Positions 1-10,303 of a stretch of 64,000 nucleotides of DNA are shown here, piece after piece. The position numbers were made by a program, and so were the translations under genes. The first letter of the stretch is position 1. Each line of letters opens with the position of its first letter. The notes beneath the pieces are model-generated. The model was not told where the DNA came from and did not search any database. It worked only from the letters and a program-made list of their open reading frames with translations. Source of the stretch: Adiantum capillus-veneris (taxonomy: Eukaryota > Streptophyta > Polypodiopsida > Polypodiales > Pteridaceae); assembly GCA_014529385.2 (NCBI GenBank), contig CM043963.1:6621001-6685000 (forward strand), given 5' to 3'.

Positions 1-1418
1 GATACAATCCTTAATGGTTTCTACTTACCCTACTCCTACTAGATATGAAAAAGAATGCATTATTGTGGAAAAATCAACTTTCAATACCATGTCTTTAATA
101 TCTACTTAGGTGGTATCCTTTCCAACTAATCACTAGTCTCAAGGATCCTTCACCCAATTCTATCTATTAAACTAATGCTACGAAGGTCCTCACCAAGTAT
201 CCCTCAAATACCTCTCAGTAGTGATAAAGTCAAAAGTATTTTACTCTAGTCAAAACTAGAGAAAGTAATGGAATTTTTAGCAAATACTTTGGGTTTTTCT
301 CTAATCTAGGATGCATTGTCCTTGACAATGGTGTCAAAATGTCAGCCAACTACCAAGCCTCACCATATTGATACTAACAAATCGAGAACCACAGAGAAAA
401 GATGTCAATCAGTGGGACGTAGATGACCCGACTAGTGCATGGAGGCTACAAGAGATATCTAATCTCTCAGAAAACCCAAGTCTAGTGTGCTATCACCTAG
501 ATCGGTCTCAGGTGTGTGTCAAACACCAAAAGCTAACCTTCGTACTGCAAGCCTAATACAACAAATTTGTATAGCTATAGTACTCCAAATGCAATAAAAC
601 TTGCTAGCTAGAATGTGCAGACCATTCTCAACAACCTCGTGTTAAAAAGTCATTTTTTCCACTTGGACAAAAATGCGCTAAAGATAAATAGTCTATTTTG
701 GGCAGGTCAGTTTTGGCCTCCAAAGCACTTTATAGCTTCCTTAGGGTATGATCTATCTATTCCTATGGTTGAAAACCAGTTTGGATGTGTGTATGGTGCA
801 TAAGGAATGAAACAACTCGTAGATGGACACGATTAAAACCACAACTTAATTCCGAGAAACTTAAGTAAAACGAAAGAGCTTTCAACTGTGAAGCACACTG
901 GTATGCTTGGAATTGTAATGCAACACCACACGAGGGAGACACAAAGAGATGAAACAATAGAGAGCTCACATTACAATACAACAATGTCCACTCACTCTCA
1001 TTATCCAAAAATTAGGTCAAATGTTTCAAAAAATATATTTTATACCTTAGTCAAGGTTTAATAAATGGATCACTAGCTAATTTCACTCAGTAATGAGGCT
1101 AGAAAATGCAAATAATCAAAACTCTAGAAGCCCATGGCCCCTTTACACTCTTGGACAATCAATTGTGATACAACATGTTTGGAGTTTTACGGGATTTCAA
1201 ATCAAAGAATAAGGTTTTGATACAATAAGGCGGGATGAAAATGATGTCGATGTTCCTTTGATGTTCCTGTTAGTAGGTGAGCAGCTAAGATGAAAATGAT
1301 GGTGATGTTCCTATTAGTTAAGTAGCTAATAGAGGTTGTCTCTGTTGACACACATGACCTTAGATGGCTTTCACGTTGCTCTTTCCTACCTTTTGAACTC
1401 CATTAAACTCCACCTACA
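1..1418. other. Unassigned AT-rich DNA
   Basis: I recognise no gene, repeat family or RNA here. Open frames are short and scattered on both strands, with no motif. At about 1230-1320 a phrase around 'gatgttcct' recurs two or three times, which suggests a small decayed tandem duplication. Confidence 0.5.
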
Positions 1419-1708
1419 TGGGTGAAAGCATGTTAACCTGTCGCACTTTTTGTGCTAGTTAGCAGTTTCAAGTTAGCACATCTTCAAAAAGTTGGGCGTC
1501 CGGTGAATTTTTTACAAATAATATCAAAATTTGTCGGAGGTTGTACATTTGGACTCCTTGTTTCAAGTGCTTTCTATTGATATATCATATGTCATAGATC
1601 TTGGAGATGTAGCCCAAGTTATTGTACTAGTTAGCATATGTCAAAATTGTGCTAGTTAGCATTGTCCGGGACATGAAAAAGCATGACAGGTTAACATGCT
1701 TTCACCCA
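1419..1708. mobile_element. MITE-like element with 24-bp perfect terminal inverted repeats
   Basis: The 24 bases at 1419-1442, starting TGGGTGAAAGCATG, are repeated as an exact reverse complement at 1685-1708. They bound a 290-bp segment with no coding capacity. Inside, the phrase GTGCTAGTTAGCA occurs near both ends (about 1450 and 1648), like subterminal repeats. These features fit a non-autonomous DNA transposon. No convincing target-site duplication is visible beyond a CA dinucleotide on each side, so the superfamily cannot be assigned. A foldback repeat of another origin remains possible. Confidence 0.5.
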
Positions 1709-4700
1709 CATTAGCTCTTTATTCACCAACACCCCTTTTCTCTCGACACCTTCTTTGCTCTCGAACTCGTTGTTCTCAATCAGTAGCACCCCTCTTAATT
1801 GTCTTGGCCACTACCTCCTTTCTACTATTCATGGCCCTACATTTTCCCTTCATGGCATGCCTCCCATAAGGTCATTATGGGTTGTCTTTCTCTATGCCAT
1901 GGTCTTATCTTCCTTTCCATGCCTTCTTCAACCCTATTTGTAGCACCTTGAGGTCATGCTCTCCTCCCATTGAGCGCTCCTCTCCTTCATGCACTTCAAG
2001 ACTACACAAGGCCATCTCTTTGTGCTATCAAAGCATGCTCACTTGCTGATCCATCTCTTCTTCTCTCGCCTACTCCTTTACATAGATAGTGACCCCCTAC
2101 TTGACTTTTGTAGCACTACATTGGACGCCCCCTCTTATTAGTTCTCCCCACTTGACATAACAACCCCTCATGCTCACGGTTGGTGGCTCCTCCTCATGCA
2201 AATTGTAGCGCTCTGCAATAGCACCACCTTAGTACTTACCAAACAAAAGTGATCGATCTTTTTTTTTGTTTCTAGAAACTCCAAGATTCACAAACAAAAT
2301 CCTTCCCTAGCTCCATGTTGGAAGAATCCAATAACAATGAAGGTCAGTTGTGTACTAAGGAGAATATTTATCTTTGTAATGCAAACTAATTGTAATATTT
2401 CTACCCAAAACCCATACCCAGTTCTCATCTTCTAATTATGAGGGAATCAAGGTTATAAACTAGAGTTGTAATTCTTGCTATTTTGCATCAAATTTAGCTT
2501 TTGTACATACAACCTAGAGCCAGGGTATAAAAGGCAACTTCTTAAAGTTTTTATCAGTATCATTACAAATGAAATGAGTAGATAAGGCTTCTTCTTTCTA
2601 TTGTGAGATTATCTCTTTGCACTTCACCACATAGTTGTCACATTGACATGTTGATGGCACCATTGTGCTCATCTCATCAAGCTCTATGAGTGGATATCTA
2701 CATTTCAAGCGCTTTGCAAGATTCAGACTTCAACTTCCTCAACCTTCCAAGTGACTTGTCTCACTACATGAGTGTTTTATTGAGGTTTTTTTATTTATAG
2801 GAGGTTCCCCAATGCTTAGGAGAACCTAGTAGACATGTCCAATAGTTGAGTTGGTGACCTACAATTAGCTTCCTCGAGAAAATTGTGTTTTTTTCTAGTG
2901 CATAAATTGTAAGTCCAACAACTTAGTGATGTTCTAGATAGAGTAAGGATGTTGCCTATTGTGTTTCTCAGTTTTATTTGGAGTCGTTTGCAGTTGATTT
3001 GCTATAGGATTTTCACGTGGATGTGTGAAGGGATTAGAGGAGAGAATTTAGGTTTTTTGTAGAGAGTACGCACATTGATCATCAAAGTAGAGTGTATTGT
3101 GTTCAAACGATATATTATCAACCTCTTGGCATGATTCCATGACCTAGTCAAGTCGCTTGCTTCCCAGGATTGAAATTTGAGTGTTGGCTCCATCTCTTTT
3201 TGAGATATGATAGGTGTTGAGCATTGTGTCCTGAGACATTGGCAACACTGCTAGTGAACTAGTACCTAAACTGTATTGAACACAGATGTGTCTAGTATAG
3301 TTTCCTTAGGTAGATTAGTAGATATGATAGATTAGAAGAAGGGGAGATCATTTCCTTGGTCTTTGTTTTGTTGTGGTGAGTTTCTTGCTGGAAAAGTGCT
3401 ATATAGTTAAGATAAGTGTTTTTTATAGGGTTAGAGCTTGGTGCAAGGCTTCATTGGCTAGAAGAGTGGTGAAGTTTGCACTAGGCAAGAAAAACATAAG
3501 AAAACAAAAAAAAATTAGAGTTCATGTAGGGAGTTGTTTGTTGAATATTTTGAGCTTATCTCTAAGTTGGTTTCTTTTGCCTTAGGAGTAGGTTAAATAG
3601 AAAAGTTTTGACAAGTACTCTCATCATTCTGGATCTGCATGTTATTGAGGAGATCTTTATTGTGTATGGATCTCAAATCAATGAAAGCTCAAAGAAGGAT
3701 AGTGCATTTTTGCAAATTTGTGACTTAGGGCATGGATTGCATCGCCAAAATCAAGTTTTGTAAAAAGTGGGTCGCCAGTCTTTGTGAGAAAAATTCATGA
3801 CTTTTTCATGTTTAGTTGAGCTTGGGACAATTTTGTACTTGTGAAGTGACATGTGTGTTTGACTTACCTGACTAAGCACATGTATGAAGATTAGTTGCAA
3901 GTTGCTCTCTAGAGTGTGAGAAAGAGTTAATCAGATTGGTGTCAAGGGGCCTAATTGCTTGTGCTCACTCCAACCTACAAGGCTAAAACAAGCTATAAGT
4001 TGGTGATTTTAATTAAAAGAGCGGTCTAAAGACCATAGATTTGGAAAAAGACAAAACGAGCATTTCTAGGTGAACCTTAGAGAAAATCGTGATTTTTTTC
4101 CCGTTTTCAGATCTGGAGTTTATAAGTTTCCAAGATTTGGGTCATGCATTCATTTTAGCCCAAGAAACCGCGCATCAAGTCAGAAGTAAATTTGTGCATC
4201 AAGAGTGAGTATAGAGTCAAAACGCATCTTTTAGACTTGATTTTTTTTCTAAAATTAGTATTGAGGTCAAATTAGTTATCCAAGTAGGGTGAAAATTGGT
4301 AAGGATACTCTTGAAGTAGGATAGAATACCTGGGAATTGACCCAGTTGCAAAAATTGGCCAAAAGAAAGAGCGAAGAAAAAAATCACAATTTTTTCTTGA
4401 TCTTCTAGTAGAAAGGGAATTTTTGGCTAAATTTTGCTCCAAGAGTCTATCTTGAGGTCAAGACCACACCCTTTGAGTGGAAATTGCAATTTTTTCATGA
4501 TTTGTTGCTATCTCAATAATTTTGGGCCAACACTTGCACCATAGGAAGACCTCAATGCAAGGAACATCCATGGAGTCAAATCTTGAATTAAGCTAGTGTG
4601 CATGATATTTGACCAAATTCTATTCAGAAAGTGGACCAAAAGTGGGTTAAGTGACAACCTAAGACCATCAGAGAAGCCTACACATTAGGATTGTTGCATG

Positions 4701-5142
4701 AATTTTTTTTTGGGAGTGTGTGGTATGGTTGTGAGAGAGTTGAAGTGAAAATTATCTCAAAGGCTACTAACAGCTGGGAGAAAAATGTAGCTTTCCCCCC
4801 ATGATTTTCTTCAAGGCTTGGTATACCCTGTCTCTGATTTTTGTCAAGTTTGTGTCCAAGGCAATGTAGCTTGAATCTCCTAATGATCTTTTATTGCACC
4901 GTGGTGCTCCTTTTGCCAGCTAGGACTATATCTCAAACAACTTTGCTTCCAAGTCAGCCTTGCATGACCGTAACTCCAAGTATTTTGTATCTCATAGAGT
5001 CACATCCACGGAGTCCCTAAACCAAGTAGCACTACCCTTTACATCTACCCTCTTTCTAGCTCCCCCCTTTCCATTTAGCAATATCTCTGCAAAAGAGGGC
5101 TTACTATCTGCCATTGTTCTAGTCGTCGTCCCTTTGTTCATC
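1709..5142. other. Unassigned AT-rich DNA
   Basis: No gene or repeat family is recognisable. There are short frames only, with many stops in all frames. A poly-T stretch occurs near 2260 and a few T-rich runs near 4240 and 4710. The start of a decayed LINE follows immediately. Confidence 0.45.
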
Positions 5143-5890
5143 ATAATGGAAGGACTTCATATTCAGTCGTGGAATGTGAAGGACATCAAGCTAGACAAAA
5201 AGAGCTTTGTTTCTTTGAAGGAGGTAAGAAAAGCACATACAAATTTCTAGGTGACCTAGGAACATCAACTTGACTCAATGAGCTGCAGTACAAGCACTAG
5301 GAAGAGAGTTGGTGTTCTATGCTGATGGGCCACTTCGTTATAGTGAGGTTCTTTCTATTATTGATAGGGATCTAGAACCACAAGTAGTGATCAGTCACAT
5401 GACTTGGAGAGAGTCTTCGGCATATGAGTTAAGTGGGATGACAAGTTTCTCACCATTCACAACATATATTCTCCTTGTGATGCCAAGGGAATGACTAAAC
5501 TTTGGGTAGATTTGAGGGATATTCCATTGGAATGAGACTGGTGCATCATGGGGGATTTCAATATAGTGAAATCTAGAAAGGACAAGATGGGATCAAGTAG
5601 CTTGTTGGTAGGTTTAAAGAGGAAAAATTGCAATATTTATTTGAGAAATGGGCACTGATTGACTTGTGGATTGTTGAGACATGGAATAGCTCATCATGCC
5701 TAACATACACAACCTCCAATATGCCAACATTGCTTCTTGGATGGATAGATGTTATGCCTCACATCAAGTGGATTTTCTCCCCCTCTTTGTGGTGTTGAGT
5801 TTAGATACCTCCCAAAGTATATCGAACCACTTCCCTCTTGAGATTCACATTGCAAGGGCTAGGGAAGATGTTTTCTTTCCAGAATGATAG
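5143..5890 (+). pseudogene. LINE (L1-type) AP-endonuclease domain, decayed
   Basis: LINE endonucleases nick target DNA to prime reverse transcription. The segment opens with a 'QSWNVKDI' motif like the usual SWNVRG start. It continues with 'YSPCDAKGMTKLW', then 'DWCIMGDFNIV' at about 5539-5572 (the GDFN catalytic motif) and 'SNHFPLEIHI' at about 5818-5850 (the SDH motif, with N replacing D). The pieces lie in more than one frame with internal stops, so no functional enzyme is made. The order and spacing agree with the RT remnant that follows. Confidence 0.8.
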
Positions 5891-7017
5891 AAGAAGAAAT
5901 TGTTCTTTGGGGTTCATCACTTTATGGATACGTTCTTTAGGTCCCTTGCTAAGATGGCCTTGCTCAAGCTGAAGAATGGTGTGTCAAAAATGCCCCCTCA
6001 AGCCTAGCCCTCCTTTGTGCGAGGCATTCCACCAATAACAAAGAATGGGACCTAAAGTGAAAAGAGAATGAGAGGCCAAAAATAGAGTGCTACAAGAGGA
6101 AGTGGTAAGACTTGCAAAATGCAAGCAAGAAGGTCGAGTTTTTGAGGAGGAACATAGAAGGTGTCTTGGAGCCAAAGAGGTTAGAAAGACTCGGGTGCTG
6201 GCTAGAGCACTCTCCTTCAAGCACTCTCCTTCAAGCCCAAGGCTACCAACCAAGCTCATTTTCTATAATTGTGAAGGTTAAATGCAAAAGGGATTCTATT
6301 GCATTCATCACAAAGTAAGGGGGGACCATAATCAAATATGAGAATAATATGGCTAGGCATATGATTTTAAACCATATCTTTCAAATTATTGGATATCCAA
6401 ACGACTGCTTATAGGAAGTTGTAGATAAGAGATCACAACTACTTATTGGTAGGGTAAAGTGCAATGTGTTACCCATTGAAACAATAACCTTGGAGCAGCC
6501 TATCTCAGACAATGAATGTAGGATTGCCTTAAAGACAATAGGGAAGGAAAATTCCCATGGGTTGGATGGGCTGGCAGCTGAGTTCTTCAACTAGTTTTGA
6601 GAAGATCACAAAATCTTGATAACACAGATAGCAAATAGGGCTCTATTAGACGGACAAATGGATGCCAACTTGAAAAAAGGATTGATCAAGCCTATGTCCA
6701 AATTAGTTCATTGCTCCCTCCTAAAACATTGGCATCAAACTGTATGATGATAGTAGCATATAAGATCATAACTAAGGTTATCGGTTTATGGATGGATCAA
6801 ATCTTGGACAAAAAAATCACCCCCCATCAACATGGCTTCATCAAAGGTAGATCTATTTATGACAACATCCTAGCAGCAATAGTCTGCATCGAGTATGCTA
6901 ACTTCTCCAAGAAAGAATGTATCCTCCTTCAACTCAACCTTGATAAGGCTAAGGATATAATCTTGTAGTCTTATATTGCTGAGGTCATGAAGGTGATGGG
7001 ATTTGGACCCAGAATGG
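5891..7017 (+). pseudogene. LINE reverse transcriptase, 5' half, interrupted by element A1
   Basis: From about 6419 the translation reads 'PISDNECRIALKTIGKENS' followed by 'GLDGLAAEFF', the conserved N-terminal RT region of plant L1-like LINEs. The frame at 6711-6968 then gives 'YKIITKVIGLWMDQIL', 'HQHGFIKGRSIYDNI' and 'LNLDKAKDI' (normally D-x-x-K-A-Y-D), and a last piece 'EVMKVMGFGPRMG' runs to the LTR. Stops and a K-A-K-D replacement show decay. The frame is cut exactly at the 5' LTR of A1 (7023). A weak continuation appears after the 3' LTR. The stretch 5891-6418 links EN and RT and has no clear motif. Confidence 0.8.
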
Positions 7018-7022
7018 GTGCG
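7018..7022. repeat. Target-site duplication GTGCG (left copy) of element A1
   Basis: GTGCG lies immediately before the 5' LTR and recurs at 18170-18174 immediately after the 3' LTR. A 5-bp duplication is typical of LTR-retrotransposon integrases and shows that both ends of A1 are original. Confidence 0.9.
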
Positions 7023-7243
7023 TGTTGACCGTTGGGTCAACAACACAACATAACTCAAGTTTCGTACCAAAGTCTTATCTTTTGCGAGTTATGAAATGCT
7101 GCGGATTATGGCTATAAACGTCATTTGTAATGAGTAGTTATTCTAGTTTCAGAAGCCAGGGTGCAATGGCATTTCCAGATTGTAAATACAAAGCCATTTG
7201 ACCCTTTCAACCCCATTTTTGGTTAAACCTAAGGTAGCCTTAG

Positions 7244-7250
7244 TATATAA
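7244..7250 (+). promoter_or_regulatory. Candidate TATA box (TATATAA) in the A1 LTR
   Basis: TATATAA followed by GGTACC lies about 220 bp into the LTR, with the same sequence at the same place in the 3' LTR (17422-17428). LTR promoters drive the genomic transcript, so initiation would be expected some 25-35 bp downstream. No experimental start is known. Confidence 0.5.
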
Positions 7251-7317
7251 GGTACCTAGGTCATTTTGTAAAAAGACTTTTTTCATAATCAAACTTTAGC
7301 GCTGCCGTCTACTGTGT

Positions 7318-7542
7318 GTGAGAGAGAAAGAGAGTGAGTGTGAGCTTCATCCTCTTGCTACGCCCTGCTCTCTCAACACATTGGAGATCCGACTGCACCA
7401 TTGTTGTAGGCTCAAGGAGAGCTACGCGATGACGCCAAGCATTCCACGCGAGACGAAGCGCACACGCCGACTCATCCACGAGCTATTTGTGGCTGTAAGT
7501 GTATCAAACGATGTCTGTTTTCTACGTGCTAGTAGTCTATAG
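7318..7542 (+). other. Small frame conserved in three A-family LTRs, crossed by a GTAAGT splice-donor motif
   Basis: A 74-codon frame beginning MREKESECELHP stays open in all three LTR copies: here, at 17490-17720 (two codons longer at the start) and on the minus strand at 20428-20652. Differences are mostly substitutions, with no frame-breaking indel. It lies just downstream of the TATA box, so it would be near the 5' end of the transcript. At 7495-7500 the sequence GGCT|GTAAGT is a near-consensus 5' splice site, also intact at 17673-17678 but changed to GTTAGT in A2. Whether the frame is translated or merely open by chance in a young family is unclear. Confidence 0.35.
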
Positions 7543-7980
7543 AATCGTGGAGACATAAGCTACGCATAGGTACTCATAAATTTCAGTTTCGGGTACTTTC
7601 AAATTTCAGCTTTGTCATCCTACGCGTTTTCCGCTGATGGGTTTAGAGTGAGGATTTTGAGTGTAGAAGCTCAGGGACAGGTGTATCCTAGTGAGGGGAT
7701 GGTCTTCCTTCAGTTTTGTATGATTCTGGCATGATTAGGTGAGTAACCTTACGTATGTGTGTATGTGGCTAGGTGGTGTCGTTGAGAGCAGTGAGGTTCT
7801 TGATTGTGGTTTAGTTGGCCTTCATGAGTGTTGTATGTGTAGGATGGTCTCAGCCTGACAAGCTAAAGAGATTTCCTCTGTGTGCCTATCGTGTCATCTG
7901 TGTCCTCGATTGACATTATGTTGATCTAGGTAGTGTTTGCATGCACTTCATGGGTGTGTGAGTCGCTTCCCGTCCAACAT

Positions 7981-7998
7981 TGGCGCCGCTGCCGGGGA
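7981..7998 (+). promoter_or_regulatory. Primer-binding site, tRNA-Asp type
   Basis: TGGCGCCGCTGCCGGGGA starts two bases after the LTR. It is complementary to the 3' end of plant tRNA-Asp apart from one base (a C where plant tRNA-Asp predicts T). Minus-strand cDNA synthesis would start here. tRNA-Asp priming is characteristic of Athila-like gypsy elements, which suggests the helper lineage. Confidence 0.85.
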
Positions 7999-10303
7999 CA
8001 CAAGGACCTAAGTAGGTTTCCTACTATTACTCTTGTGATGGTTGCTTGATTTAGTTTCGGCTAAAGAAAGCTTTTTTCTTAAGTGGATCCGGAAGAGGAT
8101 ATTCCGTGATCAAGTGGATAGCCAGGAAGCGTGTGTCTTGCCGAGGTTCTGCGACTAGATAGGTTTAGTTAGGATCTGTGGATTAGAGTAGTTGTTGGTG
8201 GTCGAGTGATTTGTGAGGTGATAAAAGCGTTTACTAGTCCATGTGTGGCAGTGAAGCGTTTTTCTACTCATAGATGCAAAACCCCATATGACTTGTAGGA
8301 GTAGCTTTAGGTAAGTGATCCAATTCTGATCTAGAGCTATTCATCACTGAATTATTTGCTGAAGTGCTTGATTGCATTTGAAATCACGAAAAAGTTGGCT
8401 TTTGAGGATCAAAATGCATTAAACAAGCTTTTGTGGATGTTTTTTGTATGACTAACTGATGCTGTGCATATAAAAGAGCATTTGCAAGGGTTCTGTGAAG
8501 AAAACCTGCAATTCTGTAAACATAGACATCCTACGCATAGCATGTCTCAAGGGGGTTCTGGAGACCAAATTTGAAAATTCTGACTGCACTAGTGTGTTCA
8601 GAGGGTAGGTTTTACCCTAGTAACATATTGACTTGGGTGTTTTTCCCTATTTTTGTTGACCAAAAGCCAAAAGGCGGAGTCAGAAAACATAAAATTTCAA
8701 AAAAGGCTTAAATTGAGTGATTTTTGCATGTTTTTGCAATTGTGAAGCGTACTTGCACTTGTTGAGAGCATAAGGAAGCATCAGGGACACTTCAGGCTGA
8801 AAAAATAAGCAAAAGACATCCTACGCGTAGGATGTCTACAGGGTGATCTGGTAGAAATTTTGAAAGTCTGAGGTTACCAGTGTGTTTAGAAGTTAGGTTT
8901 TACCCTATTTTCACCTAGAAAGTGAAAATTTGACCAAATTTTGACAAATCAAAGCCAAAAGACGAGAATTCCCAGACATCCTACCCAAATTGTGTCCAAG
9001 GCCTAATTTTGAGACCAAACCGTAGGATGACTCCATAGGCATGTTCTAAATGTGGTATTGAGTGCATGTGATAAATTTCATCTCATTTGGGTCAGTGAAA
9101 GTGAAGATTGAACATTCTTTAGCGTTTTTGGACAGACAAACGGCAAGAACAGAAAATTTGGGACTTTTGAAATCCAAACCAAAATCTAAGCATACCACTG
9201 GGTTGCTGACATCAAGGGGAAGCTGTGGGACAAGTCTAGGGTCAAACAGGCCAAAAAGACATCCTACGCGTAGGATGTCTTCTATGTGATTTTGGACTCT
9301 AAACACAATTTTGAGCATACCACAGTGATCAACACATTAAGGAGAGTCTGTGGTTCAAATTTGAGGCAATTCTGAGCAGTTAGACATCCTATGCGTAGGA
9401 TGTCTAAGGCATGATTCTGAGACCAAAATTCTCCTGTGACCATACCATGCTATTGTATAGCCTTAGGCAAGCCTCCTAGGCAAATTTGGTCCAATTTGGA
9501 GTTGATTTGACTTGGGAATTCATCAGAACAGACATCAGGCTTTTGGAACAGACTCTTGATCATTTGACGAACCTATAGGTGTCAGAATAAAAAAGTAAAA
9601 ATAGCTGTGAGCTTAGCACATCAAGGGGAAGCTACAATGCAAGTTTGAGCTGAAACAGATAAAAAAGACATCCTACGCGTAGGATGTCTCCAGCTTGATT
9701 TAAGACTCCAAACCAACCTATGAGCACACCACTGTGATCAGCACATCAAGGAGAAGCTGGGGTGAAAATTTCAAGTCATTCTGAGCAAAAAGACATACTA
9801 CGCGTAGGATGTCTCAAGGCCATTTTTAGGACCAAATCAAAATCTGAGCATACCATTGTGTTGCTGGACTTGAGGGGAGTCTCTGGACCAAATTTTGTTA
9901 AATTCTGAGCATATAGACATACTACGCGTAGGACGTCTCTAGGCCAGTTTTAGGGTCTAACTATACTTTTGACCATACAGGAGTGTTCATAGTGTCACAG
10001 AGATCCCAAATATTTTTTCAACATTGAATTTGGACTCATTTTGACCAGTCTAAACTGCATTTCACTGTTTTGGCCATAACTTTCACAAACGGTATCGGAT
10101 CGGAAAAGTTTTTATATCAAAACATAGCCTGAGGCCTCAAAATTCATCCGGAAGTTAGGGGTGTCTAAAAGCGACAATTTACGAGAATTGTGAGGAAACG
10201 GTTGCGCTTTTGGATATAGTTTCGACTTTTCCCTAACCAAAGGACTTGAACACAGTGGACTAAGTCTACTTGAACCAAGCAAAAGCTCTTAAGCCGAGAA
10301 ATC
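7999..10303 (+). other. Long untranslated leader of A1
   Basis: About 2.3 kb between the primer site and the first gag frame, without long open frames. The first 500 bp show nothing recognisable. From 8524 to 9938 it contains the palindrome array described separately. The last 360 bp lack palindromes and lead to the ATG at 10304. A leader of this length would be expected to hold packaging and dimerisation signals, though that is inference. Confidence 0.6.
8524..9938 (+). repeat. Array of 24-bp palindromes in roughly 409-bp composite repeats
   Basis: A palindrome made of AGACATCCTACG followed by its own reverse complement occurs at 8814-8837, 9257-9280 and 9666-9689 (perfect). Near-perfect copies are at 8524-8547, 9382-9405, 9791-9814 and 9915-9938. 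A broken version is at 8974-8984, with a possible right half near 9021. Spacings alternate: 9257 to 9382 and 9791 to 9915 are about 125 bp, and 9382 to 9666 is 284 bp, so a unit of about 409 bp repeats. Flanks share phrases such as GAGCATACCACTGTGATCA and ACATCAAGGGGAAGCT. The core contains ACGCGT. Half of the motif, CATCCTACGCGT, also occurs in the LTRs (about 7618). Confidence 0.85.

Larger units (their letters stand above)
7023..7979 (+). repeat. 5' LTR of element A1
   Basis: A 957-bp repeat starting TGTTGACC and ending GTCCAACA. Its partner is at 17201-18169 and a third copy, inverted, is at 19991-20945. The first 20 bases, TGTTGACCGTTGGGTCAACA, are themselves an inverted repeat (TGTTGACC/GGTCAACA), an unusual LTR tip. 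The LTR holds a TATA-like box, a short conserved reading frame and a consensus splice donor. Confidence 0.93.

Noticed and set aside
7981-7998. A tRNA gene at the primer-binding sites
   Set aside because: Only the 18 bases complementary to a tRNA 3' end are present; no cloverleaf can be drawn. The same applies to the other primer sites.
9046-9318. Overlapping 90- and 75-codon frames on opposite strands
   Set aside because: They run through the palindromic repeat, show no motif, and are open only because the repeat is symmetric.
8524-9938. Regularly spaced palindromes as a CRISPR-like array
   Set aside because: Spacings are 124-290 bp, the intervening sequence is itself repetitive, there are no cas genes, and the array lies in the leader of a plant retrotransposon.
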